Source of the DNA: a virus
Strand: one strand, 5' to 3'
Virus record (IMG/VR): IMGVR_UViG_3300046750_000743
Span: 41,416 to 105,415 of that record
Length of the DNA: 64,000 nt
Shown piece after piece: positions 33,795 through 41,380 of this stretch; position 1 is the stretch's first letter; each line of letters opens with the position of its first letter. The notes below the pieces were generated by a model. It ran no database searches, was not told the DNA's origin, and saw only the letters and a list, made by a program, of their open reading frames with translations. The translations under genes and the position numbers were made by a program.

Positions 33795-35453
33795 CTAAAT
33801 TCTCTTAAGCCTCTTCCAATGTGGGACTGCTCTCTCTCTGCCGATGAAGATCATGCTTGCAAAAGCAATGAATAAGGCAGACCCAAACGCCATCGCAGGG
33901 GGTTGATAGCCGAGAGTCTTTGGCAGGAGTAGGAAGGTAATTATAATACCCAAAGCACTAGGGTCGAAAAACAAGAACAAAGCTTTCAAGAGGATGATCG
34001 CCTTCTTTGCTCCTATACTAAGCCACCGACTTAGCCTAGCAACTAGCTTAGTATCTTTTTCTGAGAAGGTTAAGGAGGACTCTCCGATTAACATTAGAAT
34101 ATACTGCCCATATTGGAATTTCCAATTCTCAAGGACAAACAACAAATCTTTGAACCTAGTCTTCGGTGTGAGGCTCAGCTCTTCTTCTCTCGCTTTTTTC
34201 TTCAATGAAGACTCTAAAGTCTTGAGCGAGAACTTAGTTTTCTGATCTTTCTTTCGGACTGTGATGTTAGAGTATAATTTAGAACTGGGTTCGAACCTTA
34301 TGATCTCGTATTGGAAACCTTCAAGTTTACTCTCCAGCACTCCATATGCCTTTTCTATAAACTTTTTCTTGTGAACCTCGAGTTCAGACATGAGTTTTTT
34401 TTGAACCCCTCGTCTTTCGGCTTCTGGGACTTTTTTAATCTCCTCAACCGCCGAGAGGAGATTCTCTGTCTTTGTGTAAAAGGTCTTCTTTATCAGGTCT
34501 TTAAAGAGGTTAGCCTGCTTTAAATGAGACTTCTTAATGGTAGAAGGCACAGGAAGGGGGTTAAACTTGCTTGCCATATCTACCATTTCTCGGTCTTCGT
34601 GAACCAATCTCTGGCGATACCAATCACCTCCCATAGTGATAAGAGCGTAGTTTGTCCTATCTAAGCTTCTTTCGAGCTTCGACAAGTGGGCTGGGAGAGC
34701 CTGTAGATTATCTCCAACATGCTTATAGAGCTCTTCTTTGAGCGGACTCTTCTCTAGTGAGTTAAGGAGCTGGTTTACAGTGAGTCGGATGATATGTGCT
34801 TCCACTCTTGACTGAGACACTCCGCTTGAAAGGATAGCCCAGCTCGCTTGGCTAGAGCCGACTCTCTTCAAACGATTTAAGCTGTCTTTAGACAAGTCTA
34901 AGAAAGGGTTGTCGTCTATCTTCATTATGGTTTCATAGGCAAGCTTCCAGAAGAGACCCCCAAATAAGCCTAAGCCCATTTTAACAAGCAACTGAGCTTT
35001 CCAGCCATATCTGTGCAATCTTCTTTTAACTAAGGATGTGTATTTCTTCTTCAGGGGGTAGTCTTTACGATCTCCTACGAGAACCTCAATGTCGCAACCA
35101 TACTGCAACATCCACGTCTTGAGGGCGTAGTTAAGGTCTATCACCCACATATTCTCTTGGTGCATACCAATCTCTGGGACTCCTTTAATCATACTCTGTT
35201 TTTGCATGAAGTGACCTAAGCTGAAGGTCTCCCCTACTAGCTCAGGGTACTCCCTCTTCAAGTGCTTAGGTAAAGAGAACTCTTTTTTTAATTTCACTTC
35301 AACCTGATCAAGAAACCTAGTTCGAAGTTCGTAAGAGACTAACTCGACATCAAACTTACCTAGTATCTTTCTTAAAGACTTCTTGGCGGATTTGATTTTA
35401 AGGTTTTTGTATTCAGACAGAAGGTCTAAGATTTGTTCTGATGGGCTTTTCAT
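33795..35453 (-). CDS. Large membrane protein, putative virion/injected protein
   Basis: 552 aa. Mostly charged helical sequence, then three or so hydrophobic segments near the C-terminus (KAIILLKALFLFF, ALGIIITFLLL, FGSALFIAFASMIFIG) and a further one around residues 160-180. No family. ATG 35453 follows AAGGAG by 7 nt; the GTG at 35459 would be too close. The late element 30 nt upstream fits a late virion or injection-related role. Confidence 0.5.
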   Translation of the reverse strand: MKSPSEQILDLLSEYKNLKIKSAKKSLRKILGKFDVELVSYELRTRFLDQVEVKLKKEFSLPKHLKREYPELVGETFSLGHFMQKQSMIKGVPEIGMHQENMWVIDLNYALKTWMLQYGCDIEVLVGDRKDYPLKKKYTSLVKRRLHRYGWKAQLLVKMGLGLFGGLFWKLAYETIMKIDDNPFLDLSKDSLNRLKRVGSSQASWAILSSGVSQSRVEAHIIRLTVNQLLNSLEKSPLKEELYKHVGDNLQALPAHLSKLERSLDRTNYALITMGGDWYRQRLVHEDREMVDMASKFNPLPVPSTIKKSHLKQANLFKDLIKKTFYTKTENLLSAVEEIKKVPEAERRGVQKKLMSELEVHKKKFIEKAYGVLESKLEGFQYEIIRFEPSSKLYSNITVRKKDQKTKFSLKTLESSLKKKAREEELSLTPKTRFKDLLFVLENWKFQYGQYILMLIGESSLTFSEKDTKLVARLSRWLSIGAKKAIILLKALFLFFDPSALGIIITFLLLPKTLGYQPPAMAFGSALFIAFASMIFIGRERAVPHWKRLKRI

Positions 35454-35482
35454 GCTCACTCTCCTTTTATTAAAGAGTAAAC

Positions 35483-35497
35483 CATAAAAAAACTATT
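35483..35497 (-). promoter_or_regulatory. Candidate late promoter element
   Basis: Minus strand AATAGTTTTTTTATG, 30 nt upstream of the start at 35453 and overlapping the end of the DUF481 gene. Confidence 0.45.
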
Positions 35498-36224
35498 CCC
35501 CCGAAGTCTTCAATTCAAAGCTCACTATGAATTGAAGATCTTTCTTCTCGACACCGTCGGGGGGTCTTGTGTCGAAGGCATAAGATACTTGATTCTTAAT
35601 CGAGAAGGTTTTCGTGACAGAGGCTGATAGCGTAGCTATGCTATATAGGCGGCAATCAGAGAAGTCCTTAAAAAGAGGTTGGTAATAACTTACGACGTGG
35701 ATCTTGAAAGACTCTCCTAAATCCTCATCTAAGCTGATATAAGAAGACCCACGCCAATCTAATTGACCTTCGTCTCTCTTCTGAATAGACTCGAAATCAG
35801 ACATTCCACTGATGCCGACAGCTAAGACTTCCATGAACTCAACTCTTAATCCTAAACCATTCAACTGCCTCGTCTGGAGAAGTCGAAAGTCGTCATATTC
35901 TACTTGAGTAAAGGTCTCAAACCCAACAGGCCCTCTCATATGTGTCCACCTAATGTGTCCAAATCCCTGATCCCTAAAGCTTACGCCACCCTCTTCCCCA
36001 TACTGATTGTTCAGGACAAGGTAAAGGTGGTTTTTCCCTCTCGCGAGATCAGCCCTGAGCCCAAGCTTATAAGAGAATGTCTCGACATTACCCGACTGTA
36101 GGGTGATGCCAAAGTCTGTCTTAAGACCCCATCCTTCTTTGTCTCCTCCGCGATCTGATTCCATATTCACTTGGGCAAAGCTCAGTGAGGGGAATATCAA
36201 GAAGGACAAGAATAGAGATCTCAT
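35493..36224 (-). CDS. DUF481-like outer-membrane beta-barrel
   Basis: An N-terminal signal peptide (MRSLFLSFLIFPSLSFA, cleavage after residue 17) precedes alternating beta strands of the DUF481/YdiY type: GNVETFSYKLGLRADL, HLYLVLNNQYGEEGG, GHIRWTHMRG, GFETFTQVEYDDFR, LGLRVEF, and a final QFIVSFELK strand. The 243-aa length fits a small 10-14 strand barrel. Outer-membrane proteins are rarely encoded by phages; a role in altering the host surface or excluding other phages is plausible. It overlaps the preceding gene by ATGA. Confidence 0.8.
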   Translation of the reverse strand: MRSLFLSFLIFPSLSFAQVNMESDRGGDKEGWGLKTDFGITLQSGNVETFSYKLGLRADLARGKNHLYLVLNNQYGEEGGVSFRDQGFGHIRWTHMRGPVGFETFTQVEYDDFRLLQTRQLNGLGLRVEFMEVLAVGISGMSDFESIQKRDEGQLDWRGSSYISLDEDLGESFKIHVVSYYQPLFKDFSDCRLYSIATLSASVTKTFSIKNQVSYAFDTRPPDGVEKKDLQFIVSFELKTSGE

Positions 36225-36703
36225 AGGCCACTCTGAATGTGGGGGTACGCTTCAGTTAAGAGCTTGGCGTAGGGGCATCTCTTCCGTTTCGCGTAGGATG
36301 TTAAGAAAGGAAGTACGTCGTTCTTCTTATGATACAGAGTATATCCAACCTCGCCCGCAAACAAGAGTATGTCCGAGATCGCTTTCTGGGAAGCCTTAGC
36401 CGTAGATGGCTTAAATCCCATAGGGCCTTTCAAGACCCTAGTTTGGGGTCGGTTGAAGATACATACCTTAGCTAATGCCTTAGAAGGAACACAACCCGCT
36501 TTGGTGCATCTCAAAGTTAAATAGACCCCTGCTTCAGGATGTCTCTTTTCAAGCTGTGTGGAGATCTTCTCCGCCTGCTTCTTTACCCTCTTGATGGCTG
36601 ACTCACCCTCTCTCTGGATAGATTTGGTGAACCCAAAGAGACCACTTGCGGCTTCTTTTCTCATGTGAGCAGAAGCTACTCTAGTAGCTGAGTTCATCTC
36701 CAT
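36221..36703 (-). CDS. Hypothetical basic protein (160 aa)
   Basis: N-terminus ATRVASAHMRKEAASGLFG has the small-residue/EA motif seen around candidate prohead-protease sites. The rest is basic with several cysteines (RCTKAGCVPSK). Overlaps the upstream gene by 10 bp and the DUF481 gene by 4 bp. Function not recognised; a virion protein is likely by context. Confidence 0.5.
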   Translation of the reverse strand: MEMNSATRVASAHMRKEAASGLFGFTKSIQREGESAIKRVKKQAEKISTQLEKRHPEAGVYLTLRCTKAGCVPSKALAKVCIFNRPQTRVLKGPMGFKPSTAKASQKAISDILLFAGEVGYTLYHKKNDVLPFLTSYAKRKRCPYAKLLTEAYPHIQSGL

Positions 36704-37209
36704 CTCGCTTTCTTTTTAGGCTTAAATTTACCTGCCTCCATTTCCTTCTCAAGGCCGAACTCTTTAATGTTCTTGTTAGCTTTGGCGGGGTTAAACTTAC
36801 CTCTATTGTAAGTTCCTTGGTAGTAGGCCATCTCAGGATACTTCTCAAGGTGTTCTTTCCACTGCTTCTTCGTCCAAGTTCGGTGAGCCATTCTCTCGTC
36901 TTCACTCGCGACTAGGCCGTCTTCTGCCATTTTTAAAGAAGGTTCGCGGTCTCCATATTCAATATATCTCGCGACATCTGAAAGAGCGGCATGGGCGTGA
37001 GATATCTTGTCCTCAACCCAATCTTCAAGCTCTTCCTCATGCCCCATTTGCTGACAGATAGAAATGACCTGATTCAACATATGTGCGAGGTTCTGCCTGC
37101 TCATGTAAGAACCAGGTCGATGCCCCCCTGCTTCCCTGTCTTCTGCCAAGAAGTCGGCGGCTTTCTTCTCACGGAGGAACTGTCTAGTTATCTGTTCAAT
37201 CCTGTCCAT
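36694..37209 (-). CDS. Conserved-type phage protein with helical core
   Basis: 171 aa. The segment MGHEEELEDWVEDKISHAHA followed by ALSDVARYIEYGD resembles a helical motif I have seen in several phage structural-region proteins. The C-terminus is very basic (GKFKPKKKARWR). N-terminal DRIEQITRQFLREKKAADFL is helical. Likely virion-associated. RBS AAAGGAG is paired with the leader (see 37214-37238). Confidence 0.5.
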   Translation of the reverse strand: MDRIEQITRQFLREKKAADFLAEDREAGGHRPGSYMSRQNLAHMLNQVISICQQMGHEEELEDWVEDKISHAHAALSDVARYIEYGDREPSLKMAEDGLVASEDERMAHRTWTKKQWKEHLEKYPEMAYYQGTYNRGKFNPAKANKNIKEFGLEKEMEAGKFKPKKKARWR

Positions 37210-37213
37210 AGCA

Positions 37214-37238
37214 TTTCTCCTTTGTTGGTGTAGAGAAA
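37214..37238 (-). promoter_or_regulatory. RBS-pairing hairpin before 37209 start
   Basis: On minus-strand RNA TTTCTCT (37238-37232) can pair with GGAGAAA (37220-37214), 7 bp with one wobble and an 11-nt loop; the GGAG is the RBS. Confidence 0.4.
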
Positions 37239-37244
37239 GACGAG

Positions 37245-37259
37245 GATAGATAAACTATT
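37245..37259 (-). promoter_or_regulatory. Candidate late promoter element
   Basis: Minus strand AATAGTTTATCTATC, 36 nt before the start at 37209. Strong match to the recurring element; the rest of the 37210-37325 gap shows nothing else. Confidence 0.5.
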
Positions 37260-37325
37260 AGAGTATGTCGCCATACCTGTTACAGACATAGTTTGATACA
37301 TGCCGTAGCCACAAGTCAGAGAAAT

Positions 37326-37520
37326 CTAAGTGACTGAAAACCCAACTATTCCATTTAATTTTGCCCTCTTCTCCCCAATAGAAAAGCACTTGGTCACTTT
37401 ACACTCAAGTGCTTCGCTGTTTGAAAGAAGCTTTTTGGAATAAAACTGCCTCTTATCCACAAAGTCTTGGATCACACTCTTGTCTCTTTGCGTTAGTTTA
37501 GGAAGTCTTAAACCATGCAT
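37326..37520 (-). CDS. Small protein with one LTxxDKxVIxxF module
   Basis: 64 aa. Residues ~8-38 (KLTQRDKSVIQDFVDKRQFY) repeat the ~30-aa module that occurs twice in the gene directly upstream (37520-38269). Its ATG shares the TAATG overlap with that gene, so it is translationally coupled and probably arose by duplication of the module. Module function is unknown; the spacing of basic and hydrophobic residues would suit a small helical binding unit. Confidence 0.55.
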   Translation of the reverse strand: MHGLRLPKLTQRDKSVIQDFVDKRQFYSKKLLSNSEALECKVTKCFSIGEKRAKLNGIVGFSVT

Positions 37521-38269
37521 TAGTCTTGAAACCCTACGTCTGTCATGTGCTGATAGTCAGAGATAGCCTCGTCCACCCTACGGATCTCTTCATCAATCAA
37601 ACCAGACTCCCAGACCTCTTGGATATGCCTCTCGCTAGGCTTCCTATCTATACTTCTCACTTCATTGAACTCAATGGTCTTCTCTCTTAAGATGTCCTTC
37701 ATGTATTCAGCGAGGTTTTTATAGTTTTCTGCGAGGATTGTGTCCTTCCTACTCTTCTTCTTGAGATAGGAAAAAACAGTATCATGCCACCTGTGAATCG
37801 CGGAACCCCGTTGAGACTTCCGATCTCTAATCACAAAGTCCCCTGTCACGTCATGTTGGAATAATACCCTACTAGTCAGCAAGCACTCAAGGGAATGTCC
37901 GTAAGACTCAAGCTTCCTAGACCGTGCAGGCCTCTTTGCGATAAAAGACTCGATGACCTTCTTGTCTTTAGGAGTGAGAGTGATCGCCTTCAGCTTCTTT
38001 TCACGACCCCAAAAATCGAACACCGAGATGCCTCTTCGAAGAGCTTCCTTCGTCATATAGTTCACAATGGTTGCAAGTTCCTCAGGGTAGTCGCTTACTT
38101 GTTTAATATGACTCCCCCCCCACTCAGCTACCCCTATATATTCTAAGTGAGAATATAATTGGGCGTTCTTATTTAGGACTTTGCCGTCTGTAGACAGCTT
38201 TTTTGAAACCATTGGTTTCTTTGCAATGAAAGAATCAATTACCTTCTTATCTCTTGGTGTTAACTTCAT
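37520..38269 (-). CDS. Protein with two LTPxDKKVIxxFIAK modules
   Basis: 249 aa with two copies of a module: LTPRDKKVIDSFIAKKPMVS (near residue 3) and LTPKDKKVIESFIAKRPARS (near residue 98), each followed by KL-x-(S/T)-x-G-x-x-L. Between them lies GVAEWGGSHI and a helical segment. No family is named with confidence. AAAGGAGAAAATAAG precedes the ATG, and a 32-codon upstream ORF ends in an ATGA overlap with it. Confidence 0.55.
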   Translation of the reverse strand: MKLTPRDKKVIDSFIAKKPMVSKKLSTDGKVLNKNAQLYSHLEYIGVAEWGGSHIKQVSDYPEELATIVNYMTKEALRRGISVFDFWGREKKLKAITLTPKDKKVIESFIAKRPARSRKLESYGHSLECLLTSRVLFQHDVTGDFVIRDRKSQRGSAIHRWHDTVFSYLKKKSRKDTILAENYKNLAEYMKDILREKTIEFNEVRSIDRKPSERHIQEVWESGLIDEEIRRVDEAISDYQHMTDVGFQD

Positions 38270-38364
38270 CTTATTTTCTCCTTTACAGCTTGACTGCTTA
38301 TAGAAATATTATTGTTCAGGCGGAAAGGCCTAGAAGTTCCGCTCCCAATGTCCTTCAGGGTCAT
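38266..38364 (-). CDS. Possible 32-aa upstream ORF
   Basis: Starts with an ATG sharing bases with the stop of the 12-codon ORF (TAATG) and ends in ATGA overlap with the 38269 gene. Sequence starts MTLKDIGSGTSRPFRLNNN. The two exact stop/start overlaps suggest coupled translation; product may be unimportant. Confidence 0.3.
   Translation of the reverse strand: MTLKDIGSGTSRPFRLNNNISISSQAVKEKIR
38300..38313 (-). promoter_or_regulatory. Weak candidate late promoter element
   Basis: Minus strand AATATTTCTATAAG, ~30 nt before the 38269 start, inside the 32-codon ORF. Confidence 0.25.
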
Positions 38365-38402
38365 TATCGAGATACGGCATGGACTATAGATTCAATGCTC
38401 AT
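38364..38402 (-). CDS. Possible 12-codon leader ORF
   Basis: MSIESIVHAVSR, preceded by AAAGGAGG at ideal spacing. Both its RBS and start codon lie within the right arm of the inverted repeat at 38398-38461. It could be a leader peptide whose translation opens the downstream ORFs. Confidence 0.3.
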   Translation of the reverse strand: MSIESIVHAVSR

Positions 38403-38461
38403 CGAGCCTCCTTTAAATAAGTTTGTGTGTTGACACTTATAAAAAAAAGAGGCTCGATGAG
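38398..38461 (-). promoter_or_regulatory. Perfect 13-bp inverted repeat around a late-type element
   Basis: GAGGCTCGATGAG (38449-38461) and CTCATCGAGCCTC (38398-38410) are perfect complements, separated by 38 nt. The loop carries minus-strand TTTTTTTTATAAG at 38436-38448, resembling the late element. The second arm contains RBS and ATG of the leader ORF. Immediately follows the stop of the upstream gene. Confidence 0.7.
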
Positions 38462-38464
38462 GTT

Positions 38465-39328
38465 TTAAAACTGCGTACCCTGTAAGGTGTAAGTGATGCC
38501 TTTGTACTTAATGACATTCCACTTTCTCTGAGGATAGGGGACTCTAAAAGGATCTCCAAGATATTCTTTTGAGTTATACTTACTCTTCTTGAAGTTCTTC
38601 TCTCTAAGCACAAGACTCCTGCGGTTTACTTTCAAGACTTCGTACCAATAAAGAACATCAAATCCATGAGGGTCTTTTTTAAAGAAGATGTCTCCCTCCA
38701 CGATAGGTCTCTTCTTAGGTATGATGCCTTTTCCTTCTATGCCCTCGGGTGCATACTTTCTAAATAGCTCTTCTGCTCTATCAGAGTCTTCCATCTCACG
38801 CATTAGGTGCTTAATACGCCTCATAGAGTCTCGCCCGCTCATATTTTTTCTATGGTCATCACTCATCGCGTAATACCAATCGTGGCCCTTGAGTGCTCTT
38901 ACCAGCTCTTCCTCTAACCTCTCTTGCGGATCTTGCATGAGAGTTTTATTCACTTGAACATAGTGATCTTTGACAGCTTGAATGCCAGCCTGGCGAGCAC
39001 CCTTGATGGTCTTTTCGGTCTTTTCGGCCCGCAAAGGTCCTGGTCGTCCCTCATGGTCATATACGTGAGTGACGAAATCCCAAGAGCCATTGTAACGTCG
39101 CCATTTATTAGATATCCCGAAGACTTCCATTTTGTTTATGTAAGGGAAGACACTGATATAGAAAGGAGAATCGGGATCTTGAGAGTACCTAGAGATAGAG
39201 CCATTTTTGTATATGATGGCAACCTCTTCAAGGTGTCGGATCTCTCCCCATTTACGGAGGACTCCACCCAAAATCTTGAAGGTGGGCGAGATCGAGAGCT
39301 TTCTCTTAGTGTTATATAGCTTTCTCAT
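38465..39328 (-). CDS. Hypothetical phage protein (287 aa)
   Basis: No named family. The N-terminal ~90 residues are basic and beta-rich; the middle has KGHDWYYAMSDDHRKNMSGR, a motif I associate with uncharacterised phage proteins; the C-terminal third is beta-rich and basic (FKKSKYNSKEYLGDPFRVP). GAGGGGAG precedes the ATG. Virion association is inferred from position. Confidence 0.5.
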   Translation of the reverse strand: MRKLYNTKRKLSISPTFKILGGVLRKWGEIRHLEEVAIIYKNGSISRYSQDPDSPFYISVFPYINKMEVFGISNKWRRYNGSWDFVTHVYDHEGRPGPLRAEKTEKTIKGARQAGIQAVKDHYVQVNKTLMQDPQERLEEELVRALKGHDWYYAMSDDHRKNMSGRDSMRRIKHLMREMEDSDRAEELFRKYAPEGIEGKGIIPKKRPIVEGDIFFKKDPHGFDVLYWYEVLKVNRRSLVLREKNFKKSKYNSKEYLGDPFRVPYPQRKWNVIKYKGITYTLQGTQF

Positions 39329-39344
39329 AAATACTCCCCTCTAC

Positions 39345-39608
39345 TCACAGGCTCATTGTCCGCGAATGTTTTCTACTGTTCATTTCAATTTCAAGGGCGG
39401 ACACAATCTCTATTAAAAGAGCTTTATCTTGCCCTGATGCTTGGGCTAGTCGGTCTCTCCCTCGCATGATTGCGTAACGAATCTCGTCTTCAGTCACGTC
39501 TTTAGGGTTTTCATCTAGAGACTCCAAGGCAGACATGAGATCAAAGTGTAATCTCAGTGTCACGAGGTTTGCTTTCTCTAGTATTTTCGACCAGTTTATA
39601 TACATCAT
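39345..39608 (-). CDS. Small helical protein (87 aa)
   Basis: Start is ATG 39608 or the adjacent ATG 39605 after AGGAGAGAG. Predicted all-helical (LVTLRLHFDLMSALESL, LLIEIVSALEIEMNS). It lies between the capsid terminator and the 39328 gene, with its own late element. No family recognised. Confidence 0.5.
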   Translation of the reverse strand: MMYINWSKILEKANLVTLRLHFDLMSALESLDENPKDVTEDEIRYAIMRGRDRLAQASGQDKALLIEIVSALEIEMNSRKHSRTMSL

Positions 39609-39634
39609 CTCTCTCCTATTTCTATCTCGGTTCG

Positions 39635-39648
39635 TATAAACGTGTTAT
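39635..39648 (-). promoter_or_regulatory. Candidate late promoter element
   Basis: Minus strand ATAACACGTTTATA, 26 nt before the start at 39608 and directly downstream of the capsid-operon terminator, so it restarts transcription. Confidence 0.4.
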
Positions 39649-39670
39649 CAATTTAGAATGTGGGAGAAAT

Positions 39671-39707
39671 AAAAAAAAACCCCATCCTCCATTCGGAAGA
39701 CAGGGTT
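39671..39707 (-). terminator. Rho-independent terminator of the capsid operon
   Basis: On the minus strand AAACCCTGTCTTCC-gaat-GGAGGATGGGGTT forms a 13-bp stem including three G-U pairs, followed by nine T residues. It sits ~60 bp after the major capsid stop. Confidence 0.88.
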
Positions 39708-39765
39708 TCTTCTTGACTAGACCCCGCCGAGACAGAGGGGCTTGTCGCAAGCTAAATACTAGGTA

Positions 39766-40644
39766 TTAGCGAGTGACAGTGAGTCGTGCAAGACCGCGTG
39801 GGTTGTATGCACCAATACCGAGATTCTCGAAGCATGAGAAACCGATGGTACGAGCCTTCGGGTCATCAGCAGAGAGAACGGTAAGCTCAGTACGAACAGG
39901 GATACGTCCGAACATCTCAGGCTCACAGGTAGCGTAGACAGTACCGACAGGTACGAGACGACTAGTGATGATCTGAGCACCCCAAAGAGTAGCCTGAAGG
40001 CCTGTCTTGAGGAGTGAAGCCTGTGACTCGATGTCGAGGATGTCACGACCGAACTTACGGATGTCAGCATAGTCACGAGCATTCATGAAGATGCGAGCAA
40101 CGCGGAGGTCGTGACGCTCGATGAGGCTGTATGCATCAGCAAGAACAGCACCGTTAAGAGGGGCGATGACAGGGATGTCAGCGTTAGTCTGACCTGCAAC
40201 GCTATCGAAGCCGTTAGCCGCGACTGCGTCGAGAATCGCGAATACACGCTCGTCCTCAGCAGCCTGAATCTGAGCCCTAGCGAGATCCTGAGCACGCTCG
40301 ATGAGGTCGAAGCGACGCTCTTTAATCTGCGTGAGTGGGATCTCAGGGTTAGATGCGATCTCGAAGAGTGGGAAAATCACACGACGAGGCTTAGTGATAG
40401 CGAGGATGTTCTCACCCTCTTCACCAACTACAAATGCAGTCACGTCTGGATCTTTGTCATAAATCGGCAACGCTCCGTCTGGGAGTTGCTCAACGAGGAA
40501 GGTCTTACGACCAACACTCGTATAGTCACGACGAAGGCGGAGTGGCTGTGTCATAGAAGCCGCGAGCTTCGCACGACCCTGAGGGGTCTTGATGTAGTCG
40601 CTGATGATCTTCTGTTTTACGCTATTGTCAACTGTGTTACTCAT
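39766..40644 (-). CDS. Major capsid protein (HK97 fold)
   Basis: 292 aa. The pattern RLRRDYTSVGRKTFLVEQLP, then DGALPIYDKDP, is the N-arm/E-loop part of this capsid family; the long helix RRFDLIERAQDLARAQIQAA fits the spine helix; and YSLIERHDLRVARIFMNARD belongs to the P/A domain. The last ~50 residues are beta-rich. A short N-terminal segment before residue ~30 (GRAKLAASMTQ) may be processed by the prohead protease. Strong codon bias and an intrinsic terminator just downstream fit very high expression. It follows the putative decoration protein by 21 bp and the scaffold and protease genes, the standard order. Confidence 0.85.
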   Translation of the reverse strand: MSNTVDNSVKQKIISDYIKTPQGRAKLAASMTQPLRLRRDYTSVGRKTFLVEQLPDGALPIYDKDPDVTAFVVGEEGENILAITKPRRVIFPLFEIASNPEIPLTQIKERRFDLIERAQDLARAQIQAAEDERVFAILDAVAANGFDSVAGQTNADIPVIAPLNGAVLADAYSLIERHDLRVARIFMNARDYADIRKFGRDILDIESQASLLKTGLQATLWGAQIITSRLVPVGTVYATCEPEMFGRIPVRTELTVLSADDPKARTIGFSCFENLGIGAYNPRGLARLTVTR

Positions 40645-40665
40645 TTTATACGTCCTTTCCTATAA

Positions 40666-41247
40666 TCAGATGCGTTGATCGTAAACCAACTCGTCTGAGT
40701 TAGAGTCTGGGGCAATTTTGAGGATAGCGATCTCAATCGTATCACTAGCTCTCTCGTTTGCATCGTTAGTGAGATAACCGTTGACAGAAGCTCTGAGGCT
40801 GTCGCCAGCACTGTAGGTGATAGCTTGGTCCGCGTCAGTGCGAGATGTCTCATAGAGGCTGTTCGCGTAAGAACCCTGTGCAGAAACATAAGGTCCCCTG
40901 TTGCTTGCTACGCCAGGTTGGTTCTCAAAAGCATTGCCAGAAGCATTGTTAATGAAAACACCGAGTACACGCTCAGTTGCGGGGTTGACTGCGGTAGGTC
41001 CACCGTGAAAGTTTACACCCTCATCAGACCTAGTGAATGCGATTGACCCGCTAAGTACACCAAGAACGTTGGTCTGCATACCTGCAGAAGTACTAATGCG
41101 ATCTGTATCGGTCGTTACAGGAGGGTTAGTCTGAGTGAAACTGTCTGCAGTAAGCTGACCGAGGGTGTTACGAACACCGACGTGCAGAATACGGAGTGCA
41201 GAACTGCTCTCAGTGAACCCACCACTTGCTTGTCCAAGTAGAGCCAT
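40666..41247 (-). CDS. Putative capsid decoration protein
   Basis: 193 aa, Ser/Thr/Gly/Asn-rich and beta-strand dominated, with no membrane or catalytic motif. Sits directly before the major capsid gene with only 21 bp between, where many phages encode decoration or stabilisation proteins. GGAGATTAACT precedes the ATG. Family membership is not recognised. Confidence 0.6.
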   Translation of the reverse strand: MALLGQASGGFTESSSALRILHVGVRNTLGQLTADSFTQTNPPVTTDTDRISTSAGMQTNVLGVLSGSIAFTRSDEGVNFHGGPTAVNPATERVLGVFINNASGNAFENQPGVASNRGPYVSAQGSYANSLYETSRTDADQAITYSAGDSLRASVNGYLTNDANERASDTIEIAILKIAPDSNSDELVYDQRI

Positions 41248-41276
41248 AGTTAATCTCCTATGTGTTTGCTCATACT

Positions 41277-41297
41277 CACTGTAATCAAGTGAGTAGT
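41277..41297 (-). promoter_or_regulatory. Leader hairpin of the decoration/capsid mRNA
   Basis: ACTCAC-nine bases-GTGAGT, a perfect 6-bp stem in the 133-nt leader between the late element at 41359 and the start at 41247. May stabilise the abundant capsid mRNA. Confidence 0.35.
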
Positions 41298-41358
41298 GTG
41301 TTTGTTAGAATAGGGTGGTAGGTTGCCCTAACACCCAAGTTGCATGGTTATACAAGTT

Positions 41359-41374
41359 CAATAAACGAGTTATT
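41359..41374 (-). promoter_or_regulatory. Candidate late promoter of the capsid genes
   Basis: Minus strand AATAACTCGTTTATTG, in the gap after the scaffold gene, 112 nt upstream of the decoration start. Longer leader than at other loci. Confidence 0.4.
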
Positions 41375-41380
41375 AAAAAA

